DNA from: Sanghuangporus weigelae
Taxonomy: Eukaryota; Basidiomycota; Agaricomycetes; Hymenochaetales; Hymenochaetaceae
DNA length: 64,000 nt
Assembly (NCBI GenBank): GCA_033182465.1
Contig: CP137322.1
Coordinates: 1,736,001 to 1,800,000, forward strand
Direction of reading: 5' to 3'
In this document: positions 23,601 through 36,072 of the stretch, piece by piece
Layout of the letters: each line of letters opens with the position of its first letter
Numbering within the stretch: the first letter of the stretch is position 1
Program-made: the position numbers and the translations under genes
The notes under the pieces: generated by a model
Databases searched by the model: none
Seen by the model: the letters and a program-made list of their open reading frames with translations, nothing else
Told to the model about the DNA's origin: nothing

Positions 23601-24507
23601 TGGATTCGTTTGATTGAGATCCTACTTCGTACGGAACGAGGCGTAAGTTCTGTCTTCGTTCGGCACAGCAACGCGTGCCCAATGGACCTGGCGGAACATA
23701 TTTTACGTTTGTGCTCCGGAGTTGGATTTGGCACTGGCCTGGGAGGAGCAAGGAAAAGGGCAAACGCCTGATCCGACATAGTGAGCGCCTTGGTCCTGGT
23801 GGAGCAGCAAGCAGATGGTGATCTGGTAGCCAAAGGAATGCACGAGACGTTGTGCATGAGATGTGGCCACAGTCGCGAGCGGACAAGCAGAAGTTGGCCT
23901 GCCGACAAAGGACGCATATCGACGATCAGCCCTGGTCGTCCCGAGGCGGCGGTGGCGATCGATCGTCGACGGAACGGAGGCCGAAGGATGCGGTGGTGGT
24001 GTGATGACGAAGGTGATTGGGAATGTATTTCTGCGAGCTTTGAGACGAGTCTGGCGATGTAGTTGCTGGAGAGGGAGGGACGGGGCAGCAAAGAACGCGG
24101 AGAAGGGCATCGGACATCTCATCTTTGCACAGCTTTCAAATCAGGATCAGGACGTCGCAAGAAGACGGACAGCCACTGCACCGCCTGCGTTTTCACGATC
24201 CGCTCGCGTGGGTTACACAGGTTTCTTCGCTCGGCTATCGTTATTACTCTCTTCATCCCAAGGCGGCCTCTTCATTCACTCTCCTCAAAGCGAGTGCGAG
24301 CTGATTACTGATACTTGTTTACATCAGATCGATCATCGCAAGCAAGGAAGCAGATTTGTGTGAGCCAGCCAGTCAGAAAGAAGAAGGGTGAGAAGATGTT
24401 ACCTAAGCGATGATGAGATCTTGTTGCACCGCCTTCACTTCCTCGCTCTTCTCGCTCCTGCGTGTCCCGTTCGACTACTTATATCAGCCTCTCCCCTTCC
24501 AACACAA
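20618..24507. other. 3.9 kb stretch without a supported gene
   Basis: Several short open frames exist on both strands (up to about 175 codons around 23.6-24.1 kb), but none shows a domain, a splice-consistent extension or conserved-looking composition. The right end, with many upstream ATGs, is probably the long leader and promoter of the C2H2 gene. No tRNA, repeat or transposon signature was recognised. Confidence 0.5.
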
Positions 24508-24919
24508 ATGCGTTCTTCTCCCCCTTCCAGCAGCACAATGGACTCTCGTCAGCCCGCCCAGCAATGGCATCCTGCCCCGCACCAGTCTCAGTATAATCCG
24601 CCTTACCACCAAAGCATACAATATATCCAGAGGCAGCAGCCACCGTACACCGGCAACAGCACCCCCACCCCGCCTCAGAGCACCTCCAGTGCTACTTCAT
24701 CCCCTGGTATGCCTTACACCGCCCTTCACCACCATCCAGCTCCCTATCCGCATACATTGCCGTCCATGTCTCCGCATATGCAGCCACAGGGTCAGCCAAT
24801 GCAGCAGTATTCCCAGCCAATGCTCCATAGCCCATACCCGCCCCGCCGTCCGCTTCCTCCCCAACAGCAGGTCCCATCTCCTCAGCAGCAGCAGCTCCAG
24901 CTCCAACAGCAGCAGCAGC

Positions 24920-24953
<34 letters not shown>

Positions 24954-26230
24954 GCATCCGCAGCAGTCTTCTTCTGCACCCGCCGCTCCCTTAAAGCCTC
25001 CCGTTCGAACTTCGCCTCTTGGTCACCCGCAGAATTCGCATTCGGACGTTTACTTTGCCCCCAATGCTGCTATGCTATACAATCATGCGAACGCCCTTGC
25101 TGCAGCACAGGCTCAGGCCCAGAATGGCGCGGCTACTCCTAGCCCGGAGATGTATGGTGGCTCAACACCTCCTCGCCTCCCGCCCATACTCCAGGTCGAG
25201 AAGCAACAAGTTACTACTAGTGCGACTCAGGCTGCTAGTGCCAGCCGCCGAAGGAACGAGGCGCACTTCGTCTGTCCCGTCCCCGGATGCGGCAGCACGT
25301 TTACGCGTCGTTTCAATCTAAGAGGTACGCCGGAGTACCTTACCAATCAGCCTCGTGTAACGGTTTGCTGACTCGGTTATTCTTCAGGTCACTTGCGGTC
25401 ACACACGGAAGAGCGCCCGTATGTCTGCGAATGGCCCGGTTGCAACAAGGGCTTCGCGCGTCAGCATGATTGCAAGTCCGTCGTTTCTTATTGATGCTTC
25501 CTGCTTCGTGTATTGACAATTGTTTCAGGCGGCATCAGGCGCTGCACTCATCAAGATCAACCTCGAATGTTTGTCATGGATGCGGAAAGACTTTCAGTAG
25601 ACTGGACGCTCTCAACGTACGTCGTTTTCTTTACCTCGTGCCAAGTTGAGCGAGTCACTCTGACTCGCGCTCACTCGGCGCGGCACGTCAACTCTCCGAT
25701 GTGCACGCTTGCTGACTCATTCTTTCTTTACTCCATGTTTTTGTCCCCGCCTGTTCGTTTTGCCCCGTGTTCGCATTCTGAACGTCCGAAACGCCCGCGT
25801 TGTATTCGCGCATCAAAACGCTTCGCACTAAACTCGCGCCGGCCGGTATCCCGAATTGGCTATTTACCGATCGCTCCGGAAATCTCGGCATTCGGCTTCT
25901 TTCATTCATTGCTTCCTGCGCTCCTCGGATTACGCCTATCAGCGACACCTTCGGTCAGAAGGCGGTGCCGAATGCCGTAGAACGCACGAGCAGGCGGTGG
26001 CCGCCGCGAAGCAGAACGCGCCGTCGAAGTCAAGTCCCCTCAACGCGTTCCGTGCTAACAACGGCGCTGGCCCATCATCTATTTCCGTGCAATATTCAAA
26101 CGGCGTCAATGTCCGACATGACGGATCTGGCTCAAGCGCCTACGATTCAGATGGGACGAACTCAGGCGGAGTGCGGAGCACACAGATGACCCCAGCTCCC
26201 CTGCCTGCTCCAAGCCTCGCTGCACAATGA
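24508..26230 (+). CDS. C2H2 zinc-finger transcription factor with polyQ/Pro-rich N terminus
   Basis: Nuclear DNA-binding protein. Exons 24508-25324, 25388-25475, 25529-25616 and 25943-26230 give 426 residues. The N-terminal 245 residues are Pro/Gln/Ser-rich with a pure 17-Gln run. Three fingers follow at about 250-345. Finger 1 has [17 protein letters not shown] then GHLRSH, finger 2 has [17 protein letters not shown] then RHQALH, and finger 3 has [15 protein letters not shown] then [11 protein letters not shown], which is C2HC-like. Each finger is interrupted by an intron at an equivalent place; the last intron is 326 nt. An alternative start ATG lies at 24538. The domain type resembles basidiomycete C2H2 regulators of development, but the exact orthology cannot be read from sequence alone. 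Confidence 0.9.
24904..24954 (+). repeat. CAA/CAG trinucleotide run coding 17 Gln
   Basis: Seventeen consecutive Gln codons, starting as a CAA/CAG mix and becoming almost pure CAA. The reverse strand gives long spurious poly-Val, poly-Leu or poly-Ala frames that should be ignored. Such tracts are often length-variable between strains. Confidence 0.9.
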
Positions 26231-28149
26231 GTTGCATATTTTATTCGTTTCTCTCCGTTCCTCCGCGGTGTCCTCGCTATTGCTTGGTCGATTTGCTATT
26301 GCCACGAGTGTTATGGTCATGTCCCGACACGCTGTGAGCGTGTATGCCTCCAGCTATTTATGATCACCGGTTACCGTATTCGTATTGCTCCCGCATCGTA
26401 TAACACACGCATCGCTATCCAGCAGCTGTTCAATTCATCGTCTATGGTGGCATATTTATGTTCTCGATTAATGCGGCTCGGGCTCCTTCGCCACCGCTTT
26501 TCGCTTTGCACGTTGAATGGATATTCGTCCAGCTTCCTCGTCTCCCTTTCCTCCCTGCCTGCTTTTGTTCTTGTGATGATGTAATGACGATGACGATGAC
26601 GACTACGATCGTTAGTTCGATTGATCATGATATGATGGATCTTTCGTTCGCTGCATTAGTAACACTAGTACTTCACTTGTTTATATGTATATGGATATGT
26701 TCCGGCCGAGACGTTTTACTGTTCCAGTACTGTATCGATTGTCTGCTTTGTTCCTCCCTGTTCATTTAGTATCTCTTTTCTTCGTCCCCGCCCTAATCTG
26801 TGATATCTTCACGACTCCACCAGCAATCTATTTTACGTGTAATTTATAGCATGGTCGTTTAACAGTCGCTCCTGGCGAACGGACTTCGGTAGAGGATGGC
26901 TTGTCTGTATGTATATTTTATTTGTCGCCAAAGTCCTTCAAGTATCATAATGATAGGGAGGAAACTTAGGCTCTCAATACTAACACTTACTTATTCTGGT
27001 AACTATTTCGATTAATATCAAGTCGTCGCCCTTCCACTTCTTTCGTCGGTTTCATCAACACACCGGATCCAAGTCTAGGATATAGTATAGGACGACAATG
27101 CCGCTGAGAAGCACTACCAAAACATAGTCGCCGCGAGCGAGGTGCCTAGAATACTCGCGGCGCAAGAATGCACGCGATCGGTGGCGATACACCGGTAGGT
27201 GAGGCGGTGCGGAGTTCTCAACGGATATTGAACTGGAGCTTGAAAGACGAACAAAATCAAAGTCAAAGCTAAGATATTGACCGCGGGCGAGTTGATAGAA
27301 GTCGGACGATTGTGAGACCGAGAGCTTGGCATGTATTGAGTTGAAAAAGTCGTCTGCACTATGAGGCTTCTATTCAAGCAAAATAGTATTTAATGCGATA
27401 TTCAGTAAGTATCATACTTAGCACTACGCAATGGCTAGGCCTTACAATCATGATGCTCTTGATGACTGTCAGCCTAATCCCAATCCCGAGTCGGACGCCG
27501 CTGGCACTCTTTAAGCACAGTTACGAAGACTCTCTCAACAAAAGCACGGAGAGAAATCTTACTACTCACCGCCCGGTAAGCAGATCAAATCACAAAAGGC
27601 GGTGCAATTTTATCACCCGTGCGCAGCATGGAGGTGATGATTGATGCATCATTCGTGATGACTAGCTGCACAAGACGGCATAAGGAGACCGCACTTGAGA
27701 ATGAAGGCAGCAACGAAGTTTGACTTCATCTTTATGACTTCGGCGGAATCATGATGACGGTGGGTTCTGATGTTTGCACTTATTTACGATGTCATTCTTA
27801 GAAGCGTGCATGTTATGTAACATGTTTTCAGTAGAATCCACTTGGCTGACGATTCAATCCTGGCCTGGCCAATCCGGCTTGGACAGGCTTGGACTCACAC
27901 TTTCACGAACAATACCAGCAGTGGCTCTCGACAAAACGTGGCTTGGCGGAAAACAGTGGATGTGTGAAAGTCCCGACTAGCGGTTTATAAAATTTTTGTA
28001 TTGCAGTTAGAAAAGAAGAGGATAACATTATGAGGTAGGGGTAGTGGATTATCATAGTGCACTTTAAAAAAAATCTTGTGTGCGTGTGAATAAATAAGAG
28101 AGGGGGGGGGGGGAGATGACCCAAAATAAGGTGAGAATCGATTGGAAGT
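26231..28149. other. Convergent intergenic region, C2H2 gene / permease
   Basis: 1.9 kb with no exon I can support. A short GATGAC-type repeat lies at about 26584-26605 and a 12-base G run at 28102-28113. Part of it must be 3' UTR of the two flanking genes. Confidence 0.5.
28102..28113. repeat. Homopolymer of 12 G in the permease 3' region
   Basis: Twelve uninterrupted G on the plus strand preceded by GAGAGA, about 40 bp past the permease stop on the gene's own strand. It would be a C run in the permease transcript. Confidence 0.85.
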
Positions 28150-30066
28150 TCAGAACAGCCAAGCAATGAAGGTTCTGTAGAACCAGCTGCCTTTGCTTTT
28201 ATTATCATCTGCTGCCTGCGCTTCGAGGAAAGCGCGTTCCTCCCTGTCGATTTCATCTTTCCCAGAGAACAAATCCGCTTCCTCAGGCGAGATGCCCGAC
28301 CTAGGATGCGTCCACTTGTATCCGAAGATGAGGATCAAGTATAGCGGAATGCCGATGTAACCCGTGATGAAATTCTTGTAGTCGAAGTTGCCGTACGACG
28401 ACGGCCTGGGCACGAAAACATCGAAGTTCTTGAATATGGCAATGAGGACGCAGAAGAAAAGAGCAACGTATGAGCCCCATGAACCGCCAGGAGCGACATA
28501 AGGCATGTCCGCGTCCCTAATCCCTTGTGCCTTACGCGCACGTCGGAAGTAAATGTGCGTGACGAGAATCGAGATCCACGTGCAGAGACCGAAAATTGTA
28601 GTCATGTTCACAAAGTAGCCAAACACCGTCCTGGAGTCGTCGGAAACGTTCATGAATGCAAGGCAGCCAAACAATGCGGAGAATCCGAGAGCGAACACCG
28701 GAACGCCACGGCTGTCCGTACGGGTAAAGATTTTCGGCGCACGACCTTCGCAGGCAAGACCATATAATGTTCGCGACGCGATGTAAAGATCCGAATTACT
28801 CGCTGAGAAGACGAAGATGAGAATGCATCCGTTAATGATACCAGGGAGCGCGTTGATTCCGGAGAGCTTGATAGCGACTACGAAGGGCGATGCAGATGCA
28901 CTGCTCGATTGCTTTGTCGCGAATGCGAGCTCAGCGGAGTCGTATGGGACGAGCATGCCAAGAAGGAAGACGGAAAGGACATAGAAGACCAGGATACGGT
29001 AGAAAGTAAGGCGGATCGCTCGTGGAATCGTACGGCGCGGGTTCTGGGCTTCGCCGACCGTGACACCAACCAATTCCGTACCGAGATAGGCGAAGGTGGC
29101 AACAGTCAACACAGACCAGAAAGCGAGGAAACGGCCAGTGGCACCATCTATAGTGAAAGATCATGTAAGAATGCGACAGAAGCAGCCGATTTATAAGACT
29201 GACCTTCGATGAATGTATTAAAGGCACCGGGATCTTTCCAGTACCTGAAGCCCTTGCGGTCACCATCCGGACCACCACCAAGGGCCAAAATGAGACTAAG
29301 TAGGATGAGGCCGATGATGATAACGACCTTGAAACTGCTGAGCCAGAATTCGAATTCGCCGAAGAATTTGATGCCAAAATAATTAATGCAGCAAATTACC
29401 ACGAGGAAAATCGCGATAAATACACCTGGATTGACTCTGTCTCGATCTACCCAATATTGGATGACAAGTGATGCCGCAGTAAGCTGATTCGGGGTGACGA
29501 TGATGTACTTGAACCAGTAGGTGTAACCAAGGGAAAATCCAAGAGCGGGGTCGCAGAATCTTGTAGCATAGCCGGTGAAACCAGATGGGAGCGGAAGCCA
29601 TGCAGCCATCTCGCCAAGAGCGCACATAACGAGATAGACGAGTACTCCAATGAATGCGTACGAACTAAGAATAAAATAAAATTGAAGGATCAATCCAATC
29701 CGTGAGCGCCGGAATCAAGAGGGCTACTCACATGAGCACGGAACCTGGACCGGCCTTTGCGAGAGCAGAACCACTGAAGTAACGACTGTTAGTCTACAAG
29801 CACTGGAGAGTAGTAAAGGCCACTCACGTTCCAATGATGAGACCTGTACCAATAGCACCGCCGATGGCAATCATCGTGATGTGTCGTGATTTGAGTCCAC
29901 GATGCAGATGACTCTCTTCCTCTGGAAGGACATTAGGAAGATGCGGAACACGGCCTTTCTCGATGGCGTTGACAGTGGCCGCCGTTTCGAAACCCTTTGC
30001 CTTCTCGAGCGAGCTCTGCGAGCTGGAGTCGCCGCGAGTCCTCTCCACGTTGTTCCAGTTCGACAT
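28150..30066 (-). CDS. Amino-acid permease, fungal YAT/AAP family (APC superfamily)
   Basis: Plasma-membrane proton symporter for amino acids. Exons 30066-29828, 29773-29732, 29664-29204 and 29147-28150 give 579 residues. A soluble N terminus (MSNWNNVERTRGDSSS...) precedes LKSRHITMIAIGGAIGTGL, the diagnostic first membrane helix. Then come CALGEMAAWLP, FTGYATRFCDPALGF and YWFKYIIVTPNQLTA. The mid-region ELVGVTVGEAQNPRRTIPRA is the family's conserved cytoplasmic loop. About twelve membrane helices are apparent, ending in a charged tail with SWFYRTFIAWLF. Substrate cannot be assigned. It could serve nitrogen scavenging, but it is not adjacent to the ureide genes. Confidence 0.95.
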
Positions 30067-31198
30067 TGTGTCGAGGAAAAGAAGCAGAGAGAAAGAAGAA
30101 TGGGCGAACGAAGAAGCCTATGCGATTGCGTGAGCTGAATGCTCCCATGATATACCGTCCTGCAGGGACATTTGATAAGAAATTTTTATGATGGTATGTA
30201 AGTAGCATGTGGGGTCGCGTACATATTCGGCCTTGGCGAGATGGGACCTGATACAACTTACCGATTAGACGCCGATCGTTGTCCCTATAGGGTAATAGCT
30301 AGAGTTTTTCGGGCTTGGGTTCGCTATCTCTTCCTACCTTACTAAATAGTAAACCTTACTCGGTCCTTTCCATGAGCATTACTCGTTATTCTCGACATTG
30401 ACCACACTCACACACAACGAGAACGGAATCAACTTTGTGAGCATTGACGACATCCGATGGACTTCTTGCTGTGATCCGGCGATAGCCAGAAAGGATGAGC
30501 AAACTCGGCCCTTGACTGGCCCGTGTAGCGGAAGATAAGTAATAAGGTATTTCAATAAACCTGGCTTGACCTGCCTTTTTCGTGACCATATCGTGGACCT
30601 GAAAGTGGTGCAAGTGGAAAACAAGACCGCACCGTCTTGCAACAATTCTCCAGCCAAGCCACACCACATCATTCAGTATTCCACGCTGCTTCCCTGGATG
30701 CGGACCGCCCATCGGTTCCTGTCGTACTCTCGTTCCCTGTCCTCGTGTTAGCTCTGTAGAGCATCTTTTGCTATCCTTCTCAACACTTAGCGTGCTTTTG
30801 GATCTCGAGTCGTTTCACATCAGCCCAGTCTGTTGTTCGTTTCCATGAGGACGAAGCTGCTGCACTGATAGCCTTGCAATGAATTGTCATGCGCCAGATT
30901 CGCCTGAATCACGGAAGCGATGAGCCTGATGAACTCACGAGACGAGAATGCGGGACAAGCAACCGGTCAACTCTATTGATTGACAAATCGAAATTCATGT
31001 ATCTTTCAACGTATGGCTGAAAGTGATAACGAAAAACCAGCCTTGGCGAGGTACGTCTTATGCTAGCAGTAGCAATCTTGTAAAGCATAATGATAAATGA
31101 CAACTTGAAAATCTACAGTCCAAAGTCCAATTGACAATCTGTCGCATGACATCGTATGACAGAACGTAAAACAGTATATCCGACTCCATCGCGTTCTT
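30067..31198. other. Intergenic region upstream of the permease
   Basis: 1.1 kb holding the permease promoter and the 3' flank of the next minus-strand gene. No coding exon or RNA gene is supported. Confidence 0.5.
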
Positions 31199-32292
31199 TT
31201 AACGCTCCCCAAGCTCCGAGTAAGCTGGAGGTTCCGTCTGACGGTCATCACCATCACTTGGCGCGAGGGTCGCCAAAGTAGAATTCCTAGCGTCCGTTTC
31301 TTCCTGTTGTCGGCGCACTATCTCTGCCATCCTTGATCGCATATTGTCCATCTCCTGCATCAGCAAAGATATCTCTTGGATGGACGAGCCTGAAGTCGTG
31401 AGCTCTCTGTCGGTAGTTGATAAGGCTGATAGGAGGTGTCCTGCGCTTGGGTCCTGGAATGTGTTTGTTGACTGCCTTCGTACCTGGCGCATTTGGTTAG
31501 CCTTCTGAGTACGCTGCTCTGATATGAATGGTGATGGGCTCGCGTTCGCAACTACAACAAAGGGGTTCTCTGTGCGCGACGGCTCTTGACTTCCCGTATC
31601 CATTGGTTCTGGCTCATTTGTGGGTTCCATGCTCTGAAAGTAATGGTCAGAGCCAGGTTGTCGGACGTGTTCACAATATTTGTACTCACCCTGGCACGAT
31701 TTCCGAGCGTATTCTGAGGCATTATCCCGCCACCAAGCTCACTTGGACGAGTGTTGCATGCAGTCTCTCCGCCGCCTTCTTCCGAGGTTCCAATTACAAT
31801 TACATCTTTTTCTCTCAACTTTCGTCGGATGCAAGGTGGGGCACGTAGCCATTTTCGGCGAATGCAGAGTATTGTAAGTGTTATCAAAATCAAGGCTGCT
31901 AGTGACCCAGCAACTCCGCCAACGATTCCAGATACCTTGCTCCTGGATCCTGAGCGTTGTTGCGTCACAGCAGTGATTGCTGGTGTGCTCGCAGGAACGG
32001 AAACAGAAATAGTAGTGGTGAACTGGTTGACCTGGCTGGTACTTCCAACGCTATCGGTATGTCGAGGGAAATGAGGGGAAATGGTTGTGGTCAGGGAGGA
32101 TGATGTGGTCGGGGAGGTTGATGTGGTCGTGGAAAGTGTTGTGGTCGGGGGATCTGTGGTCATGGGAAGTGCTGCGGTTGGAGAAGTGGTTGTAAAACTT
32201 GCAGAATCTTGACGTGTACTGGTGCCAGTGAAACCAGGTGACCGTCCGTGCCCTACTCCAAACAGCCGCTTCCAGCGGCTCGGGCATACCAT
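31199..32292 (-). CDS. Ser/Thr-rich single-pass membrane protein with PPxY tail (copy A)
   Basis: Exons 32292-31690 and 31633-31199 give 345 residues from the first in-frame ATG. The order is a Thr/Ser-rich extracellular stretch (repeated TTTS/SPTT types, probably O-glycosylated), one membrane helix (GIVGGVAGSLAALILITLT) followed by basic CIRRKW, then a cytoplasmic tail. That tail contains a short coiled helix (EISLLMQEMDNMRSRMAEIV) and ends in EPPAYSELGER, a PPxY motif of the kind bound by WW domains of Rsp5/Nedd4 ligases. No signal peptide is visible, so an upstream 5' exon is probably missing; the frame stays open to about 32340. The tail is paralogous to the gene ending at 54181. Confidence 0.75.
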
Positions 32293-33312
32293 GTTGTTGA
32301 ACGATAGAAGCGTGGTACGGCAGTTCAGATTGTCATGCAAAGTGTGGGTTCATGAGTAACGAGCTGCGATGTGTTTTACATATATGCCGGACAGTTGGGA
32401 ATTACTTCTCATAATGGTAAGTTTACAACCCCAGGTTACAATCATCCAATCACCGAGCTGCGTTGATGATAATGATGTATATCCTCAGCCATATCCTCGT
32501 CTCGAGATGGTATCATGATCTTTGAGTCATTTACGCACAAGAAAGACTACAGATTTGTTTTAAGACTAACATCGCACCGCAAAGATTTGCCTGAAATCAG
32601 ATGTGTAATAAGCGTATGTACTCACATCACAACCGAATTCCAAGCGAATTACGCTGATTACATTCTGACTATAAGGGGACCGTTTAGATTTTGTTTAATG
32701 TAATTTCAGGTAGAACTTTGCGATATCGATCGTAATACTTGGGTCGGTTTATTTGACTTGGAGCTAAGGATGCAAAAAAGGACAGTCATTTGCCGCTCCA
32801 GACGTACAGACACCATTTCCAAGACAGCTCAAAGTCTTAGCAACCTTGATACCTTGATACATGAAAAGATCGCTGCCTCTTGACTTGCATGGTTTTAGAT
32901 TTATCCCTCACAAAATAATATTTGAAGTTCGTAAGACCTTGCGATGAAGAGAAGTACTGTATAGTGACTAATCAGAAATTTGAGTAGCTCGTTGAAACCA
33001 TCGCGAATAAACGACTGCCTTAGTACCTACAAGTCGAGAAGAACTGATTTCATCATATATATTATTACTTGCTTACATAAGATGCTGTGATGATACCGGC
33101 TATGTGTCAAAAGCCGAATTGCCGAAAACAACACACTAAATCCGCAACCATTTCCAGCCATTTCCGCGCGAGTCTCAAATTCAAATTCCTCGGTCACAAC
33201 AACTTGTCTTCCATAGACCGTCGTCGGCCTCCCGCAGACAACGAAAGTAGGGATAAAAGGCGTATGAGAAGATCTGTTGTATAACACATCTTCATCGATT
33301 TTTCTGAGAATA
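32293..33312. other. Divergent intergenic region, membrane protein A / PEX5
   Basis: About 1 kb. It may hide the missing first exon(s) of membrane protein A on the minus strand, but no exon could be fixed. No other feature is supported. Confidence 0.45.
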
Positions 33313-35942
33313 ATGGCTCTTCCTCTGCTCGTCAACAGCACCGACTGTGGACCAGTCAATCCGTTGCAAGGACTTACGAAACGGTTTGATTACGATAGAG
33401 GCATTCAGCAGGTATGCATATTTTTGCTCCTTGATAAAGCGATCGTTGATAGATATGTGATTAATTCAGGATCAGTTTGTAACGGGACGGGCAGGTTCTT
33501 CGCGAGAGGTAGGTGCTCATGATGTTGGAGACCCTTGAAAGCTCCTAAGCGTAAACATACATAGGTTTTTCGCACAGCTCAGCATGTTAACCCAATGCTT
33601 GGGCAAGAAACTGCGCGATTCTTCTCCGGCGAAGGCTTGCACAGGGAGCTGGCTTCTCCAACACCAAACGCATTCGATGTGTCCCTCTTGCATAGATCTC
33701 TCCCTGCGACACATTCACATTCGGCGTATAGTACTTCGATACCTTTCCAGCTTCAAGCGCCGCAGAGATCGCTGCAGACGAAACGTTCTGCTTGGGCAGC
33801 TGATTTTCTTCAGCAGACCCGAGTGAAGAACACTGATGTTGTCATAAGCGGGAAGACAACACCGACTTCACAAGTGGAAGCGGCAAATAGGCAAACAATG
33901 ATGAGTCCCGGACCTTCAAGTGAGTTTTCTTTCACAAGCGTGAGGGTATTCTCTGACATTCTCTGTACCAGATCTCGGTGTACAGTGGACTCCACCGATA
34001 AACATGATGTCACGTCCTCAATTCATCCCTCAACCTCTTAATGCTCAGTCTCAACTTATTACGAGCTCGTCAGCGGCTCAATTAGAGGAGCACTTCCAGT
34101 TTCTTGAAGAACTTAATTCTGTGACGAGACAATCGGATACCTCAAGTTTCATCGAGCAGTCAAAACAGGATCCTGCACAAGTAAAGAGGGAAACTGATGA
34201 CCTCGCTCGTACGGCAGGTCTGCTAGTCGATTCCGTCAAGGACGAACAAAACCCGAAATTTAAGAACTCCCAGTTCATGCGTCTGATGCGCGATTTACGG
34301 GACGGCGATGTCGTTGTAGACGGGAACGATATGGTCGAAAGAAGCGTAGTGACGAGCGATGGTGCTACAGATGTGAAAGGAAAGGGAAAAGAACGAGCAA
34401 CTGGTAAGCTTGCGCCTTCCATCCGTGTCGGGAAACTAAGTTAATCTGTATTCAGGGTCTGTCATCGACCCTAGTATGTCTACTCAGCGCAGCATTGGTG
34501 CTGCCCAGGCGCAAAATGCATTGCGGTCCGAAGAGGTCGCAGATGTAGAAAGTCCGCGTGAAGAAGACCCTAACGAAGTGTATTTCCGGAAAGAGAACGA
34601 GGAGTACATTGATTACTGGAATCGTGCCTCCTCGCAGTCTGCTATACAACGACAGGATGGTGCGAGCCAGTCATTCGGACCTCAGAACGAATGGGATGCT
34701 CTTCAGGAGAGCTGGGACTCGTTTGAAGCTACAACCTGGGGCATCAAACCTGCTGCGCAGTATCAATTCCAGCCTCACAACCCGTATCTCATTGAAGAGG
34801 CAATTCAGCAGACAAGACACCATGCAATGCATCCGCAACGCTCGCTTTATGAGGTTCGTTTCCAATCTATTATGGCACTCTGTCCATCTGAAAGAGTCAT
34901 ATCTCCAGAGCGTTTTGGAACTGGAGGCTGAAGTGCAACGTGACTCGACTAACGCGCGAGCATGGTATGACCTAGGCGTGAAACAGCAAGAAAACGAGCG
35001 TGAGCCTAAAGCAATCGCCGCACTCAACCGAGCATTAGAGCTTGATCCAAGTCACCTACCATCATGGCTCGCCTTAGCAATCTCTTACACAAATGAAGGA
35101 GATCGATCCGCGGCAGATGGAGCTATCCAACAATGGGTTTCCCGCAATCAAAGCTACGAGCCCGTTGTAATTGACTTCTTCCGACGCGTTGAGCAGTTGA
35201 ATGGCGGTACATTGGACAGTCTCACCCAGGCCCGCAAACATGACGAACTTATACACTGCTTAATGGCCATGGCGAGGCACGGGAACGAGAAGGGGGAAAT
35301 TGACGCAGATGTGCAAATTGCACTAGCGGTTTTATTGAACACGAGCGAGGATTATTTGAAGGCGCAAGACTGCTTCAAGGCAGCACTGTCTGTCCGACCG
35401 GATGTAGGTTTATTGACGTCATTCATCACGGAATTAATGGTTAAATCCATGATTCGTTTAGGACTGGCAGCTCTATAACCGCGTGGGAGCAACTCTTGCG
35501 AACAGTGGTCTTTCCGAGGAAGCATTCCAATACTATTACCGCGCTCTTGAGCTAAACCCCGCATACATCCGCGCGCGCTTTAATCTAGGGATCTCCTGTA
35601 TGAACATGAGGGTTTGTCTTCACATCATTCTATTTCACAGCCATCCCGATCTGACTCTTTTCTCCGCGGTATTTTAGAGATACGAGGAAGCCGCGCAATA
35701 CGTGCTTGATGCGCTGATTATGCAGGACAGCGATGGTTCCGTCCATGCACAGGATGACAAGCGCGGAATCACCTCTTCCACGCTTTGGGGCAGCCTGCGG
35801 ACATCATGCATCCATCTTCAGCGCCTTGATCTGGCTGAGCTTTGTGATCGGAGAGATCTAGAAGGTTAGTCGAGCTGAAGTTTTACTTGTGATTTGATGT
35901 CCTAATGGTTGCATAGGCTTTCGTCGGGAGTTTCACGCTTGA
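33313..35942 (+). CDS. PEX5: Peroxisomal PTS1 receptor Pex5 (TPR protein)
   Basis: Cycling receptor that carries SKL-type matrix proteins into peroxisomes. Exons 33313-33411, 33470-33508, 33565-33919, 33972-34403, 34456-34853, 34909-35403, 35462-35611, 35678-35864 and 35917-35942 give 726 residues. The N terminus has the conserved Cys used for receptor recycling ([11 protein letters not shown]) and [10 protein letters not shown]. WxxxF-type motifs (WAADF, WDSF) mediate Pex14 docking. The TPR domain is clear: [51 protein letters not shown] and [16 protein letters not shown]. The protein ends EGFRREFHA; the last exon codes only the final eight residues. The start is [13 protein letters not shown]; an upstream in-frame non-ATG extension is not used. 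Confidence 0.96.
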
Positions 35943-36072
35943 GTGTGGACCGTAGCCATTAAACACAAAATTTTCCTTTCTGATGTAGTTTGTGTCGAAA
36001 TGTTATCTCGTTTTTTTTACGTTATGGATACCATATATATACTTCAGAGACAATGCTGTGAGGACAATAATT

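Noticed and set aside
23508-24363. Several overlapping frames of 90-180 codons at 23.5-24.4 kb on both strands
   Set aside because: They overlap each other on opposite strands, are Arg/Ser/Pro-rich by composition, show no domain and have no conserved splice structure.
24692-24979. Minus-strand poly-Val and poly-Leu frames
   Set aside because: They are the reverse complement of the CAA/CAG tract of the C2H2 gene.
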